Of a DNA stretch of 30,691 bases, positions 14,503-23,089 are shown piece after piece. Each line of letters opens with the position of its first letter. The stretch's first letter is position 1. A program made the translations under genes and the position numbers. The notes beneath the pieces were generated by a model. That model worked only from the letters and a program-made list of their open reading frames with translations, was not told the DNA's origin and ran no database searches. The stretch comes from JBQCEE01 sp051960575 (lineage in GTDB: Bacteria > Actinomycetota > Actinomycetes > Mycobacteriales > Jatrophihabitantaceae), in assembly GCF_051960575.1 (NCBI RefSeq), contig NZ_JBQCEE010000301.1, positions 1-30,691 of the forward strand, written 5' to 3'.

Positions 14503-14555
14503 CTACCTACCTGGCCAGCCCGACCTACCTACGGGCCGACCGATTTCCTACCTAC
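14503..14555. repeat. three CTACCTAC direct repeats at helical spacing
   Basis: Exact copies start at 14503, 14525 and 14548, that is, 22 and 23 bp apart, or about two helical turns. They lie between the zinc-finger frame and the 3' end of the recombinase gene. Another exact copy is at 13575-13582. Regular spacing suggests protein-binding sites, for example arm-type recombinase sites or iterons; this is inference. Confidence 0.6.
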
Positions 14556-14602
14556 TGGATCTCGTCGACACTGTGTGGTTGTCGATGCCGCAGCGAGCTC
14601 GC

Positions 14603-15814
14603 TCAGTACGCCCTCTGCCCGCCGAGCATGTACGCCTCCATGAGTTGGCGTCCGGCGACGTGCCGCTCACGCATGAGATGCGTATAGACCTCGGCAGTCA
14701 GCACTGGCGAGTGGTGCCCGAGGCGCTGCTGCACGTCGAAGATCGTCAGGCCGGCGTCGAACATCAGCGACGCCGCGGTATGGCGGAGCGAGATCCAGGT
14801 GATGCGCCGCTCCCCCAGCCCCGCTCGCAGCAATGCGGGTTTGAGCACGTTACGCGAGAAGTTGCTGCGCAGCGGGTGGGTGCCGTTCGGGGTCGTGAAC
14901 AGAAACCGGTCGCGGTCGCCGGCCGGGGTGTAGCGCCGGATGTGCTCGAGGAGCGCGTCCATCACCGGCTGGGGGCAGGGAACGGTGCGGTGCTCCTCAG
15001 TCTTGTTCAGTTCCTCCTCAAAAAGGTGAGCGCCGTTCTGGTTGACCACGATGCGGCCGAAGGCGACCTCTTTGCGCAATGGATTGAGGTCGCATACTCG
15101 GAGGCCGATCGCCTCGTTCCAGCGCGGACCGAGCCAGCACCCCATCAGCACCAACGCTTCGTAACGGTCGTTCGTCTTGAGCCCCGCGTACTTCGGACTG
15201 TTGTCATGGACGCAGGCGACCAGACGGGCGACCTCCTCCCGGGACAGGACGTCGTCGAAGCTCTTGCGGATGGTCGGTTTGGGCGGCAGCACGATGCACA
15301 CGTTCGGATCGTGGATGATGCCGTCCTTCACCGCCCGCAGCACTGGGCCGCGGAACAGCGTGTAGCAATGCCGGACCGAGGTCGGCCCCATCTGCCGGCT
15401 GAGCTTGGCGATCCAGTCGTCGATGTCCGATGGGCGGATGTCGCACAGCCGCCAGTGCCCCCAGTGCGGCAGCACGTGCAACCGAGCACGTGACGCGTCG
15501 GTGTAGACGCGGGTGCGGGCCACACGGCGCGCGGCAAGCCACCGGTCGTAGTAGGTCTGGAACGTCGCCTCGCGCTGCTCGGGTGTGACGTAGGTGCGCC
15601 GGCGCAACTGCTGTTCGATCTCGGCCTTCCGGTCCAGCGCGATCTCAGGTGGCCGGCGGGTCGACGTCGATGGGAACCGCTCCCCGCGGTTCACGCCGGA
15701 CAGGTCGCGGTACCGCAGCTCCCACGCGCCGCGCCGGTAGTTCAGGCTCGCCACGACGAAACCAGTTGATCTTGTACGCATTCTGTACGCAGACGGGCCG
15801 ACTTTGGCCGACAC
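14603..15814 (-). CDS. tyrosine recombinase / phage-type integrase
   Basis: 403 residues. An N-terminal arm-binding region (YRRGAWELRYRDLSG) and a core-binding SAM-like domain (about 85-165) precede the catalytic domain. Box I Arg is in LGPRWNEAIGL (Arg231). Box II reads ISLRHTAASL, keeping Arg344 and the following His but carrying Ile341 where HxLR integrases have His. LGHHS (about 366-369) and the nucleophile in EVYTHL (Tyr377) are present. It should catalyse site-specific integration and excision; the tRNA 3' end at 15913 is the likely target. GTG 15814 is the longest start; ATG 15781 is a good alternative. Whether the Ile substitution impairs activity is not known. Confidence 0.92.
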   Translation of the reverse strand: MSAKVGPSAYRMRTRSTGFVVASLNYRRGAWELRYRDLSGVNRGERFPSTSTRRPPEIALDRKAEIEQQLRRRTYVTPEQREATFQTYYDRWLAARRVARTRVYTDASRARLHVLPHWGHWRLCDIRPSDIDDWIAKLSRQMGPTSVRHCYTLFRGPVLRAVKDGIIHDPNVCIVLPPKPTIRKSFDDVLSREEVARLVACVHDNSPKYAGLKTNDRYEALVLMGCWLGPRWNEAIGLRVCDLNPLRKEVAFGRIVVNQNGAHLFEEELNKTEEHRTVPCPQPVMDALLEHIRRYTPAGDRDRFLFTTPNGTHPLRSNFSRNVLKPALLRAGLGERRITWISLRHTAASLMFDAGLTIFDVQQRLGHHSPVLTAEVYTHLMRERHVAGRQLMEAYMLGGQRAY

Positions 15815-15912
15815 GGCGCGGTAGCTGCTGACACGAGCTTTCCCTTACGCTGTAGGGGTTTCTCGCTCAGAATGCAGCATCGTCGACGGTTCGCAAAGCT
15901 TGCCCTTTTGAC

Positions 15913-15953
15913 CTCCGGAGGCGGGAGCGCAGGTTCGAATCCTGCCGGGGGCA
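15913..15953 (+). other. attachment site: 3' end of a tRNA gene (probably Arg-CCG)
   Basis: The segment runs from an anticodon-loop-like CTCCGGA through a perfect T arm (GCAGG, loop TTCGAAT, CCTGC) to an acceptor 3' strand CGGGGGC plus A. No matching GCCCCCG 5' strand, D arm or 5' anticodon strand exists upstream, so it is not a complete tRNA. Integrases of tRNA-targeting elements leave exactly such a 3' duplicate at one end. The Arg-CCG identity is inferred from the loop bases. Confidence 0.75.
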
Positions 15954-16073
15954 CAACACCGCGGGTCCGTGGATTCGCTGAGCGTCGACACCCACTGTTC
16001 ACGTCCCGTGCCCGGGATGTCCGCCCACGCTCGACACGATGCCCTCCGCCAACCAGTCCAGACGGAGGAATGC

Positions 16074-17687
16074 ATGTCACGTCGTCTCCGTGTCGGCGCC
16101 GTCGGTGGAATCGTCACCGTCGGCTCCGCACTGCTCCTGACCGCTCCGACCGGCGCGTTCGCAGCGCCGAACGCACACGGCAACGCATTCCCGGGGCGGC
16201 TGCTGCTGTCACGCACCGTCTACACGGCATCGCCCGACTCGATCGTGCCGGGCCGGACGTTGCTCCCGGCGGGGTGCACCACGAACTGCGTGACCGCGGT
16301 GGCGGACGGCGGCTATCCCGAGGTGTTCAACAACGAGGCCGTCGACCCGAGCTTCGGCGTCTCGTCCCCCATCCTGCTCGACTCGCTGACGCCGAGCGGC
16401 AACACGATCCGCAGCCTCGCGGTCCCGACCGATGCCAGTGGCGACCACCTCGTCACGAGCTTCCCGTCGAAGTCCGAGCTCGGGCTCGATGTGTCGACCG
16501 GCGGCGACGCGATCACCTTCATGGGATACGTGGCACCGGTCGACGCCACGGACGTGAGCAACTCGAACACACCCGGTGTCGTCGACCCGACCAACCCGGT
16601 CGGCACCGCGTTCTACCGCGCGGTCGCTCGACTCGACCGGCGCGGCGGCGCGCTGAGCTACACCGAGACCAACGCGTACAGCGGCAACAACGGACGCGCC
16701 GCCATCCTCGACGACGAGGACGGGCTTTACTACACCGCCGGCAACGCGGGCAACGGCGCCAACCCGCAGCCGGCGGGCGTCATCGCCGGTGCCGGCTCGC
16801 AGCTGCTCACGCCCTCGACCCTGCCGGAGAGCGCCCAGACGCCGGGCGCCCCGACGCCGGCCGGCGCCTTCAACATCACCCAGCTCGGCGATAAGGCCGA
16901 CAAGATCGGCAAGGACACGAACTTCCGCGGTCTGACGATTCACGACGGGGTCGTCTACCTGACCAAGGGCAGTGGCGGCAACGGCGTCAACACCGTCTAC
17001 TTCATCGACACGACCGGCACCGCCTGCCCGAACGGCGTCGGGCTGCCGGTGCCCGGCGCGCCGCTGCCCACGTCGCCGCTGGCCTACAACCCGGCGACCG
17101 TCCAGAAGACGGGGCTGCCCACCAACATGTGCATCCTCAAGGGCTTCCCCACCGCGTTGAAGTCGACGGCGTCCTTCCCGTTCGGCCTGTGGTTCGCGAA
17201 CGACACCACGCTCTACGTGGCCGACGAGGGCGACGGCGCCGACACCTACGACCCCGCGACCGGCACCTTCACCGCGGCGGCGGCGTCGCACACCGCCGGG
17301 CTGCAGAAGTGGGTGCTCACCGACGGCGCGTGGAAGCTCGCCTACACCATCCAGCAGGGCCTCGACCTCGGCCGGCCGTACGCGGTGGACGGCTACCCGA
17401 CCGGTGACAACCCCGCGACCGGCCTCCCCTGGTCGCCGGCCACCGACGGCCTGCGCACCATCACCGGCGTCGTCAACGACGACGGCACGGTGACCGTCTG
17501 GGCAGTCACCTCGACCGTCTCCGGCGCGACGGACGAAGGCGCGGATCCGAACCGGTTGGTGAGGGTCACCGACGCACTCGGCGCCACGACACCCGCCGGC
17601 GATGAGTTCAGCACGCTGCGAACCGCCCGTTCGGGCGAGGCGCTGCGCGGCATCGCGTATCTCCCCGCCGGACCCGGCGGCAACTGA
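16074..17687 (+). CDS. secreted protein of a widespread unassigned family
   Basis: 537 residues. A signal peptide (MSRRLRVGAVGG, hydrophobic core, cleavage after GAFA) directs export. The mature part is Gly/Asn/Thr-rich and beta-rich, with repeated blade-like segments (ITFMGYVAPVDATDVSNSN, TNAYSGNNGRAAILDD, YTAGNAGNGANPQP, YLTKGSGGNGVNTVYFID, TLYVADEGDGAD). This pattern suggests an extracellular beta-propeller. I recognise it as a family common in soil bacteria but know no assigned activity. ATG 16074 has GGAGG 5 nt upstream. A strong hairpin follows the stop. It is the first gene right of the attachment site, and its near-total G/C third positions contrast with the genes to the left. Confidence 0.85.
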   Translation: MSRRLRVGAVGGIVTVGSALLLTAPTGAFAAPNAHGNAFPGRLLLSRTVYTASPDSIVPGRTLLPAGCTTNCVTAVADGGYPEVFNNEAVDPSFGVSSPILLDSLTPSGNTIRSLAVPTDASGDHLVTSFPSKSELGLDVSTGGDAITFMGYVAPVDATDVSNSNTPGVVDPTNPVGTAFYRAVARLDRRGGALSYTETNAYSGNNGRAAILDDEDGLYYTAGNAGNGANPQPAGVIAGAGSQLLTPSTLPESAQTPGAPTPAGAFNITQLGDKADKIGKDTNFRGLTIHDGVVYLTKGSGGNGVNTVYFIDTTGTACPNGVGLPVPGAPLPTSPLAYNPATVQKTGLPTNMCILKGFPTALKSTASFPFGLWFANDTTLYVADEGDGADTYDPATGTFTAAAASHTAGLQKWVLTDGAWKLAYTIQQGLDLGRPYAVDGYPTGDNPATGLPWSPATDGLRTITGVVNDDGTVTVWAVTSTVSGATDEGADPNRLVRVTDALGATTPAGDEFSTLRTARSGEALRGIAYLPAGPGGN

Positions 17688-17693
17688 TCGGAC

Positions 17694-17726
17694 GCCGGTG
17701 GGGCCGCCCGGCGCGGCCCCACCGGC
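17694..17726 (+). terminator. strong GC-rich hairpin
   Basis: Perfect 14-bp arms (GCCGGTGGGGCCGC and its inverse) around a 5-nt loop, 7 nt after the stop at 17687. No U-tract follows, as is usual for high-GC actinomycete terminators. Confidence 0.75.
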
Positions 17727-17806
17727 GCGGTCGACGCGCACCGCTCAGGCCCGACGCAGGCACTCCTCTCTACCGTCGGCGGCGAAGCGTGGAACGAGGT
17801 GAGCCG

Positions 17807-18715
17807 ATGGGTCGGCTGTCGCTGTTGGCGATCCTGGTCTCGTCAGTGGCCTTGGCCTCGTGCTCCAGCGGTGATCTCACCAGCGATGCGATCACCCGGC
17901 GGATCGGTGCGCCGAAGTTGTTGGTGATCATGGAGGAGAACCACTCGTGCCAGGACGCAGCACGAGCGATGCCCTTCCTGAGCGGTCTTGGTCGCACGTC
18001 CGGGGGCGCGCGGGTCTCCTGCGCGAACTGGTCGAGCTTCGGTCACGGCTCCCTGCACGCGTACATCGATCTGGCCACCGGCGCCGATCAGGGGATCTCC
18101 ACCGACGGACCACCGGGGACCACGCGGGGATTCGACGGCCCCACCGTGTTCGACCAGGCCATCCACGCCGGTGCGACCGCGAAGATCTACGCCGAGTCGA
18201 TGCCGTCGAACTGCGCCCCGGACAACACCGCGCTGTATGTCGCTCGTCATAATCCCTGGCCCTACGGCCGGAACCCGACCGTCCGCGCGCACTGTCATCG
18301 CGACGACGTGCCCCTCGGCACGACGGCCGGCGGCGCATTGGTCCACGACATCAGATCGGGCGACCTCCCCGACGACGGCTTGATCGTCCCGAACCTGCAG
18401 CATGATGCGCACAACGGGTCCCTCGCCGAATCGGACGCCTGGCTGCGGGCATGGATTCCGATCATCGAACGCGGAACGGACTTCGAGACCGGTCGCCTCA
18501 CCGTCGTCATCACCTGGGACGAACCCGACCTCACCGAGCCGGGGAGCAATCCGGTCGAGACGGTGATCCTCAACAAGGCGCTGACCGGGCAGATCATCGG
18601 TGGCAAGACCTACACGCTCTTCAGCCTCACCCGCTGGTACGAGGACGTCACGCATTCGACGCATCTGGCAAGCGCCGCCGCCGCGGCCGACTTGCGGACG
18701 GTCCTGCACCTCTGA
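17807..18715 (+). CDS. phosphoesterase-family lipoprotein (acid phosphatase / phospholipase C-like)
   Basis: 302 residues. A short signal ends in lipobox ALASC (Cys19), so the protein should be anchored outside the membrane. The segment VIMEENHS (40-47) is the metal-binding start of the bacterial phosphoesterase family that includes phospholipase C and AcpA-type phosphatases. Further family marks are the NWSSFGHGSLHAYIDLATG region, the NLQHDAHNGS block with metal-ligand His/Asp, and VVITWDEPD. The expected reaction is metal-dependent hydrolysis of phosphomonoesters or phospholipid headgroups; the substrate is unknown. ATG 17807 has a GAGGT upstream. The 3' end overlaps the convergent PAP2 gene by 68 bp. 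Confidence 0.85.
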   Translation: MGRLSLLAILVSSVALASCSSGDLTSDAITRRIGAPKLLVIMEENHSCQDAARAMPFLSGLGRTSGGARVSCANWSSFGHGSLHAYIDLATGADQGISTDGPPGTTRGFDGPTVFDQAIHAGATAKIYAESMPSNCAPDNTALYVARHNPWPYGRNPTVRAHCHRDDVPLGTTAGGALVHDIRSGDLPDDGLIVPNLQHDAHNGSLAESDAWLRAWIPIIERGTDFETGRLTVVITWDEPDLTEPGSNPVETVILNKALTGQIIGGKTYTLFSLTRWYEDVTHSTHLASAAAAADLRTVLHL

Positions 18716-19469
18716 GTCTCCCGGACGACTGCTCCGGTGGTCGACCTCGAGCGGCGCCGCTGACCCTCGACGCGTTGGATGCGATGAACCGCTCGAACGG
18801 CGCTGACGCCGTCGGGACGGCGAGAAGGACCAGCGAGCCGGCCAGCAAGCCGCCGAGGACGTCGGTGACCCAGTGGAAGTCGAGATAGACGGTGCCCACC
18901 CCGACGGTCACGGCGACCCACACCGCCATCGCCGTCATCAGTCGTCGCCGTTGGACGGCCAAGGACGCGAGAACGCCGAAGACGACGACCGCGTTCGACA
19001 CATGACCCGATGGGTAGATGTCTCCCCCGGCAAGCACATCATGCACGCGTGCGGTCTCCCAGGGCCCCCACCGGCCGATCGCCAGTTTGACCGCGCCGAC
19101 GGAAAGATTGAGCAGAATCAGCGCGACAGCGAGGCGCAGTGCCGGAGTCAGTGACCGGCGACGCCGACAGAGCCAGAGGACGTAGGGCGTCACAGCCAGC
19201 GTGATCGGTGCACGCTGCCCGAGCATGACGTAGTCGAGAGCGAACCGGCGGGCGCCCGAGTGACGCTGGGTCAGCGTTGCGGTGCGAGCCCACCGGTCGA
19301 TCGCCTCGAGCGGCGACCATCCCACCACCACCGCGACCGTGATCGCCACGTAGAGCGTCAGGACGAAGCCGAACGTCGTGGCCCGCGCGTGGACCCGCAG
19401 GCGTCGCGCCAACGCAGGGAGACAGCGATGGGGTGAGCGACGGATGGGCGCCGCTCGCCATGACCTCAC
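18648..19469 (-). CDS. PAP2-family membrane phosphatase
   Basis: 273 residues with about five membrane segments. The three PAP2 signature motifs appear: KLAIGRWGPW (motif 1), YPSGHVSNA (motif 2, catalytic His) and HWVTDVLGG (motif 3, nucleophilic His with its Asp). The family dephosphorylates lipid phosphates such as phosphatidic acid or undecaprenyl pyrophosphate on the outer membrane face. A basic Arg/Pro-rich tail ends the protein. GTG 19469 has GGAAGG about 8 nt upstream. Its tail overlaps that of the phosphoesterase gene, so the two transcripts are antisense to each other there. Confidence 0.88.
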   Translation of the reverse strand: MRSWRAAPIRRSPHRCLPALARRLRVHARATTFGFVLTLYVAITVAVVVGWSPLEAIDRWARTATLTQRHSGARRFALDYVMLGQRAPITLAVTPYVLWLCRRRRSLTPALRLAVALILLNLSVGAVKLAIGRWGPWETARVHDVLAGGDIYPSGHVSNAVVVFGVLASLAVQRRRLMTAMAVWVAVTVGVGTVYLDFHWVTDVLGGLLAGSLVLLAVPTASAPFERFIASNASRVSGAARGRPPEQSSGRLRGAGPSASRPRRRRLPDASNA

Positions 19470-19520
19470 GACTTCATCCTTCCGACCTCCAAGAGCTCGC
19501 CTTTCGGTCGCGCAACGTGT

Positions 19521-19709
19521 TCATGTGGCGTGCACGTGATCCCGACGGCTCCGGCGCTGCGTCGATCGGCAGTGCTCACTGCCCACTGCCGATGGCGGCG
19601 ATGCCGCGTTGCCGATCGGGCTGCCGCTCCAGCCAGTGACGCTGCTCGTGCGGAGGTTCCACCAGCCGAGGAGCGCTCCGACCGCGAAGCCGATCGCGCA
19701 GCGCTTCAT
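19521..19709 (-). CDS. possible small protein with one membrane segment
   Basis: 62 residues from ATG 19709: MKRCAIGFAVGALLGWWN could be a membrane or signal segment, followed by a Ser/Arg-rich tail. There is no clear Shine-Dalgarno. It is the only candidate I see in the 452-bp gap 19470-19921 and may be chance. Confidence 0.22.
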   Translation of the reverse strand: MKRCAIGFAVGALLGWWNLRTSSVTGWSGSPIGNAASPPSAVGSEHCRSTQRRSRRDHVHAT

Positions 19710-19921
19710 GCCTGCAACCGTGCCCGTGCGAGTTGACCGGCGCCTGAACGTCGCAGCGATGCGCCTGACGCGGCAGGACGCCTGAGCGTCCACGCGGCGG
19801 TTCCTGAACGGGACCTCACCACGAGGGCGGAGACCCCGGCGTCGGCGTCGCCGCCGCACTAGCGTGGGGCGAGATCGACTTCTGGCAAGACTTGCATCAG
19901 GGAACCGTTGGGGATGCGCCC

Positions 19922-21082
19922 GTGCACCACGTCGTCGGCAGGACCTCGCTGATCCGGCTGGCCGTGGTCGCGGTTGTCGTCTCTTCGGTGTGGTGGTGCT
20001 TCGCGGCGTCCTCCACGCCGGCCGATCTTCGGACGTTGCTGGTCGCGGGGCGCGCCATCGCCCAGGGTGAGACGCCGTACGTGGGCGTCGGGTCATCGGT
20101 GTTCCTCGCCGGGCATGCGTTCGTCTATCCATGGCTGACGGCGCTGCCGTTCGTGCCGCTCGCTGCCATGTCGTGGGCCGCGGCGTATGCGCTCTTCTTC
20201 TTCCTCAGCGCGCTCGCCGTCCTCGGCGGTGTCCGCCTGGCGCGTCCCGGCGTCGCGTGGTCGGTGTCGCTCGGCGTCCTGCTGCTCGAGCCGACGATCC
20301 GCGGCCTGCAACTCGGCACCCTCAACGCATGGCTGTTCCTGCTGCTCGCGCTCGCCTGGCGCTTCCGGCGAAGACCCGCCGTTCTCGTCACTGCACTCGC
20401 GGCAGCCATCATCGCCAAGCTGTTCCTGCTTCCCATGCTCGTGTGGCTGATCGGCTCAGGACGTCGGCGGTCAGCCGCGTCCACCGCTGGTCTGGTGCTG
20501 GCGGGCGTGGTGGCCGGATGTGCCTTCGCGGAACAGTCGCTCGGCACGTACGAGCACCTGGTGAACGCGCTGAGCGCGCACGAATCGACGCACAGTTCGT
20601 CGCTCGTGGCGTTGCTCGCCAGCATCGGGATCACCGGCGCACCTGGTGCCGTCGCGGCACTCGGCCTCGCCGCGCTCGGCATCGCTGCGGCATGGCGCTG
20701 GAGCCGCACTCGCGGCGACGAGCGGCTGCTGTTCTGCGGTTGCGTGGTGGCGTCGGTCGCGGCGTCGCCGATCGTGTGGAGCCACTACTTCCTGCTGCCG
20801 ATGATCGTCCCCGTGCTGTTCGGGTGGCGTCCGACCTCGGTGTTCGCCGTGGTCGCGGCGTCGTGGCTGATCGCGGTGCCGTCCGGGTTGCCGGCCCTGC
20901 TGCGTTGGCAGCGGTACCTGCACCCATTCCCTGGCTCGAGTTGGCTGCTAGCCGCCGCCATTGCCTGCCTCGTCGCGGGGTGGAGATGGCGCGCACATTC
21001 TCAGCCGCCTGTTCGCAGGTGTCCACCATCGTGCGGTGTCGATCAAGTGATGACGAGTGGAACGGTGACGAATGATCTCTGA
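19922..21082 (+). CDS. GT87-type (DUF2029) polyprenol-phosphate mannosyltransferase-like membrane protein
   Basis: 386 residues with about ten membrane helices. The first extracytoplasmic loop has DLRTLLVAGRAIAQGETPYV, the typical Asp and GxxPY pattern of GT87 proteins, and ARPGVAW, QLGTLNAWLFLLLALAW and WSHYFLLPMIVP match later conserved parts. Such enzymes use polyprenyl-phosphate mannose, for example in lipomannan or glycolipid synthesis. The substrate here is unknown. GTG 19922 is chosen because GGGGA lies 7 nt upstream; TTG 19892 is in frame but lacks a site. It overlaps the next gene by 11 bp, so both are probably cotranscribed. Confidence 0.82.
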   Translation: MHHVVGRTSLIRLAVVAVVVSSVWWCFAASSTPADLRTLLVAGRAIAQGETPYVGVGSSVFLAGHAFVYPWLTALPFVPLAAMSWAAAYALFFFLSALAVLGGVRLARPGVAWSVSLGVLLLEPTIRGLQLGTLNAWLFLLLALAWRFRRRPAVLVTALAAAIIAKLFLLPMLVWLIGSGRRRSAASTAGLVLAGVVAGCAFAEQSLGTYEHLVNALSAHESTHSSSLVALLASIGITGAPGAVAALGLAALGIAAAWRWSRTRGDERLLFCGCVVASVAASPIVWSHYFLLPMIVPVLFGWRPTSVFAVVAASWLIAVPSGLPALLRWQRYLHPFPGSSWLLAAAIACLVAGWRWRAHSQPPVRRCPPSCGVDQVMTSGTVTNDL

Positions 21083-21917
21083 CCCCGTGGTGCCGCGTCC
21101 GGAGACCCGACGGGTCGCTGTCAAGGTGCCGGCGCTGGTGGCGCTGTTCTGGGTCACGAAGGCCCTGACGACGGCGTTCGGTGAGTCGACCTCGGACTGG
21201 TCCGTGCATGCGGTCGCTGCCCAGGCGGCGGTGGTGGCGGGCTTCGTCGCCTTCTGCGTCGCGCTCGGGATCCAGCTGCGCGCCGCGACGTACTCGCCAT
21301 GGCGCTACTGGCTGGCCGTCAGCATGGTCGGGGTCTTCGGCACCATGGCCGCCGACGTCCTGCACGTGGGTCTCGGCCTGCCCTATCAGGCATCGGGCGT
21401 GTTGTTCGCGGTGACCCTCGGTGTCGTCTTCGCCGTCTGGTACCGCGTCGAAGGCACCCTGTCGGTGCACGCGATCACCACCCGGCGCCGCGAGTTGTTC
21501 TACTGGGCCGCCGTCGTCACCACCTTCGCGCTGGGCACCGCGGTCGGCGACCTGACCGCCATCGTGTTCCGCCTCGGCTACGCCGACTCGGCAGTGCTGT
21601 TCGCCGGACTGATCTGTCTTCCTGCGCTCGCCTATCGGTTCGGACGGCTCAGCGGCGTGGCGGCGTTCTGGACCGCATATGTGCTGACACGACCGCTCGG
21701 CGCATCGGTCGCCGACTGGTTCGGCAAGAGCCGGCACGACGGCGGCCTCGGCGTCGGCTCGGGCACGACCGCGCTCGTGCTCGGCGCGTTGATCATCGCA
21801 AGTGTCGGCTACCTCGCCATGACGAAAGCGGATGCTCCGACGACAGCAGGGGATGCTCGACGACGGCCGGCACCTCGACCGGTGTCGAGCGAAGCCGTCC
21901 TACCCGACCTCGGTTGA
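21072..21917 (+). CDS. COG4705-type membrane protein of unknown role
   Basis: 281 residues with about seven membrane helices. Internally duplicated motifs mark the family: KVPALVALFWVTKALTTAFGE near the N-terminus, YWAAVVTTFALGTAVGDLTA in the middle, and FWTAYVLTRPLGASVADWFGK near the C-terminus. The polar Thr/Gly/Glu/Asp residues within these helices resemble a transporter or channel lining, but no substrate has been assigned as far as I know. ATG 21072 lies within the end of the preceding glycosyltransferase gene. The 110 bp after it show no other feature. Confidence 0.82.
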   Translation: MISDPVVPRPETRRVAVKVPALVALFWVTKALTTAFGESTSDWSVHAVAAQAAVVAGFVAFCVALGIQLRAATYSPWRYWLAVSMVGVFGTMAADVLHVGLGLPYQASGVLFAVTLGVVFAVWYRVEGTLSVHAITTRRRELFYWAAVVTTFALGTAVGDLTAIVFRLGYADSAVLFAGLICLPALAYRFGRLSGVAAFWTAYVLTRPLGASVADWFGKSRHDGGLGVGSGTTALVLGALIIASVGYLAMTKADAPTTAGDARRRPAPRPVSSEAVLPDLG

Positions 21918-22027
21918 GCACGAGCGAAGCAGCGATCACCAGGACGGCCAGGCCGGCGGCGACGTACCTTCGCCCAGACGGACCCACGCCTGGCGGGAGA
22001 GCAGCAGCCCCGCGGTCAGCACCGTCG

Positions 22028-22840
22028 TCACGGGGCCGACGCCGTTGTCGCCTCCTCGTCGACCGCAGCGTTCCCTGTCACCCTGACCACGACCTGCTCG
22101 TTGTCATGGGTGTACGCCAGGTACTCGAAGCCCGCGCCGGTCCGTTCAACGAACTCCTGCCAGGCGCGGTGCTCGCCGTCCCCGTGCCAACCCGGGTAGT
22201 TGAAGTACTCGTCGAAGACGATCACCGTCCCCGCGACCAACCGGTGCCGGAGGCGGTCCAGGACGAAGGCCGTGGACGAGTACAGGTCCGCGTCCAGATG
22301 CAGGAACGCCACCGGCCCGGGATGAGTTTCTAGGAACGACGGCAGGGTCTCGGCGAACAGCCCGGGGACGAGGGTGGCGCCTGGAACCTCCGGCAGCACG
22401 TCCTGGGCGAAGGCGCCGGCCGCGAACCCCGGGCGCCAGTCCTCGGGCAGCCCGGTGAAGACGTCGAAGCCGACGATCTCGCGGCCGGGCAGCGCGTCGG
22501 CGATGATCCGCAACGTGGTGCCGGAGGCGACGCCGAACTCCAGCATTAGCCCGTCGACGGAGACCTGGCCGAGCGCGTACCGCAAAGTCTCATGGGGATG
22601 CCCGAAGTGGCGCGCATGTCGGAGTTCGCGATGCACGAACTCGGCCGTCGTGGCGACCGCTGCGACCTCCGCCGCGTAGAAGACGTCCCGGCGCTGCCTG
22701 ATCTCCAGCGCGCGAAGGTTCCGCCCGAGCCGGTCGAGCGACGCCCGCACGGGCTCGAGCTGCGCGGACACGCGCGCGTCGACCACCTGCGTCAGCGTCC
22801 GGGTGAATCGATCCCGCCACCGGCCGAACATCCGCGCCAC
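22028..22840 (-). CDS. class I SAM-dependent methyltransferase, TylF/MycF-like
   Basis: 270 residues. After a helical N-terminal arm (RFTRTLTQVVDARVSAQLEP) the Rossmann fold starts with LMLEFGVASGTTLR (99-111), the SAM-binding glycine loop, then EIVGFDVFTGLPEDW (121-135) and AFLHLDADLYSSTAFVL, with metal-binding acidic residues as in macrocin O-methyltransferases. The C-terminal FDEYFNYPGWHGDGEHRAW completes the family pattern. The substrate may be a sugar, but no biosynthetic cluster is present. GTG 22840 has GGAAGG 9 nt upstream; ATG 22831 is a shorter alternative. The frame is open far upstream (to 23185), but that part is Arg/Pro-rich and not credible. Confidence 0.85.
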   Translation of the reverse strand: MARMFGRWRDRFTRTLTQVVDARVSAQLEPVRASLDRLGRNLRALEIRQRRDVFYAAEVAAVATTAEFVHRELRHARHFGHPHETLRYALGQVSVDGLMLEFGVASGTTLRIIADALPGREIVGFDVFTGLPEDWRPGFAAGAFAQDVLPEVPGATLVPGLFAETLPSFLETHPGPVAFLHLDADLYSSTAFVLDRLRHRLVAGTVIVFDEYFNYPGWHGDGEHRAWQEFVERTGAGFEYLAYTHDNEQVVVRVTGNAAVDEEATTASAP

Positions 22841-23077
22841 GACACGCGCCCTTCCCGGGTCCGCTTTCGAGAGACCGTCGAGCCCGACGGAGCGTATCGG
22901 ACGAAACGGCGACGATCGGCTCGGCACCGAGGCCCTCCGGGGCTCGAAGGGTTCCGGCGGCGTCGCCGACAGCTGCGTGGGTCGACATCGACGGGTTCCG
23001 ACCGATTCGTCGGGGCCCTTCGAGTGACGTTCGGACGGCGACCCGGCGCGTGGTTCGCGGGTGCCGGCCACGGGTGC

Positions 23078-23083
23078 TAGAAC
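23078..23083 (+). promoter_or_regulatory. -10-like element TAGAAC of a leaderless promoter
   Basis: TAGAAC, then 6 nt, then GTG at 23090. The last base differs from TANNNT, but the same hexamer and spacing precede the gene starting at 13312. Confidence 0.4.
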
Positions 23084-23089
23084 GCCACG

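Noticed and set aside
15880..15953. complete tRNA gene
   Set aside because: The 3' half is perfect, but no 5' acceptor strand, D arm or 5' anticodon strand can be formed upstream.
16209..17741. 510-residue open frame on the minus strand
   Set aside because: It is antisense to the signal-peptide-bearing secreted protein, is Arg/Gly/Val-rich, and has no recognisable motif. Long antisense frames are expected at this GC content.
20131..21075. 314-residue plus frame inside the glycosyltransferase gene
   Set aside because: It is Arg-rich with no hydrophobic pattern, while the overlapping frame has clean membrane helices and the GT87 loop motif.
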